The position numbers and the translations under genes are program-made. 64,000 nucleotides of DNA from Pseudaminobacter soli (ex Li et al. 2025) (lineage in GTDB: Bacteria; Pseudomonadota; Alphaproteobacteria; Rhizobiales; Rhizobiaceae), in contig NZ_PXYL01000001.1 of assembly GCF_003012705.1 (NCBI RefSeq), positions 682,001 through 746,000 of the forward strand, in the 5' to 3' direction. Positions 63,381-64,000 of this stretch are shown one piece after another. How positions within the stretch are numbered: the first letter of the stretch is position 1; every line of letters begins with the position of its first letter. Under the pieces are notes generated by a model. That model did no database searches. It worked only from the letters and a program-made list of their open reading frames with translations, and was not told where the DNA came from.

Positions 63381-64000
63381 ATGCTGATTTTGGCGCGCAG
63401 GCATCTTCGCCGCGCTTCCACCGTCGCCGTTTTTGCGGTGTCAGCTGCATTCCTGGCCGCCTGTGCCTCACCCACGCCGAAAGTCTCCGGGAAAAAGCGT
63501 CCCAAGGAATATTTCGCGGAGTCGGAATATGGCGTGAAGGCCAGCCCCCGCGTCACCAACAAGCTTTCCAACCTGCCGCGCGGCGGCGGACGAGACCAGC
63601 TTGGCCAGCCCTATATGGTGCGCGGCAAAATGTATTATCCAAAGGAAGACAAGAAATATAAGGCGGTTGGGCTGGCCTCCTGGTACGGCGATGCGTTTCA
63701 TGGTCGCCTCACCGCCAATGGCGAGATCTACGACCAGACCCATCTGACGGCGGCGCATCCGACCATGCCGCTGCCGAGTTACGCCCGCGTGACCAACACG
63801 GAAACCGGAACCTCGGTCATCGTGCGGGTCAATGATCGTGGCCCATATTCCGACGGTCGCGTCATCGACCTGTCCAGGCGTGCCGCGGAAATGCTGGATT
63901 ACATGCATGGCGGCACCGCCAATGTGAAGGTCGAATATGTCGGTCGTGCTCCGCTTGAGGGCAATGACGATCAGTTCCTGCTGGCCTCCTATCGCCCGGG
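63381..64000 (+). CDS. rlpA: RlpA-family septal ring lipoprotein, 3' end outside window
   Basis: 206 codons are visible and the frame is open at the right edge. A lipoprotein signal peptide ends in FLAAC with Cys28 as the lipidated residue. The double-psi beta-barrel follows: GLASWYGDAFHGRLTANGE..D...TAAHPTMPLPSYARVTN and RVNDRGPYSDGRVIDLS, where the conserved His and Asp of the lytic transglycosylase site lie. RlpA cleaves denuded glycan strands at the septum in other bacteria. AGGGGTAA lies before the ATG. A C-terminal SPOR domain, if present, lies beyond the window. Confidence 0.93.
   Translation, partial: MLILARRHLRRASTVAVFAVSAAFLAACASPTPKVSGKKRPKEYFAESEYGVKASPRVTNKLSNLPRGGGRDQLGQPYMVRGKMYYPKEDKKYKAVGLASWYGDAFHGRLTANGEIYDQTHLTAAHPTMPLPSYARVTNTETGTSVIVRVNDRGPYSDGRVIDLSRRAAEMLDYMHGGTANVKVEYVGRAPLEGNDDQFLLASYRP

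Overview
The window reads as a chromosomal segment of an alphaproteobacterium of the order Hyphomicrobiales (Rhizobiales), most like Mesorhizobium, Aminobacter or another Phyllobacteriaceae member. The reasons are the high-GC codon use, the presence of both glutamine synthetase I and II next to a PII gene, a phosphatidylcholine synthase, an ATP12-type F1 chaperone, an invasion-associated-locus-B protein, HspQ, and short intergenic repeats of a type I associate with these genera. This is inferred from gene content; no database search was possible.

Layout. 1-6.9 kb is the end of the spc ribosomal-protein operon (rplF end, rplR, rpsE, rpmD, rplO, secY, adk) followed by rpsM, rpsK, rpoA, rplQ. 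Several strong hairpins and at least one canonical intrinsic terminator lie inside this array, and a good sigma70-type promoter precedes rpsM. 7.1-14 kb carries housekeeping genes: a Do-family periplasmic protease, rarA, an Asp/Asn beta-hydroxylase, an RluC-type pseudouridine synthase, an EamA transporter and an ATP12 chaperone. 14-17.3 kb is a nitrogen-assimilation island: glnII (+) converges on glnB-glnA (-), and each unit has a near-perfect sigma54 -24/-12 promoter. An NAD(P)HX repair fusion gene follows at 17.5 kb, then an almost 800-bp gene-poor gap with a perfect 36-bp inverted repeat, a possible structured RNA or small ORF, and dispersed repeats.

20-28 kb holds a FrnE-like oxidoreductase, a family-5 solute-binding protein, ialB, hspQ, a UbiH-like monooxygenase, a DUF2182/DUF1326 cysteine-motif pair coupled to pcs, and a quinone oxidoreductase. 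28.5-33.2 kb is a complete BMP-type (nucleoside-like) ABC importer. 33-39 kb holds rimO, a TerC-family membrane protein, an unknown gene, a TonB-dependent receptor and a TrmO homologue.

39.2-47.4 kb is an aerobic carbon monoxide dehydrogenase cluster on the minus strand, in the order coxC-coxM-coxS-coxL-coxD-coxE-coxF. CoxL carries the form I active-site motif AYRCSFR, so true CO oxidation is predicted. 47.5-50.6 kb has a DUF4337 protein, tRNA-Ser(TGA), mntH with a palindromic operator over its -35 box, and an mntR-type regulator.

50.7-58.4 kb is a LacI-controlled carbohydrate island: regulator, CUT1 ABC importer, sugar-phosphate isomerase-like TIM barrel and Gfo/Idh dehydrogenase, with two matching operators in the divergent promoter region. 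58.5-63.1 kb is an IclR-controlled unit with an inositol-monophosphatase-family enzyme and a two-permease plus binding-protein importer that has no ATPase gene here. The window ends inside rlpA. No CRISPR array, insertion sequence or prophage was seen.
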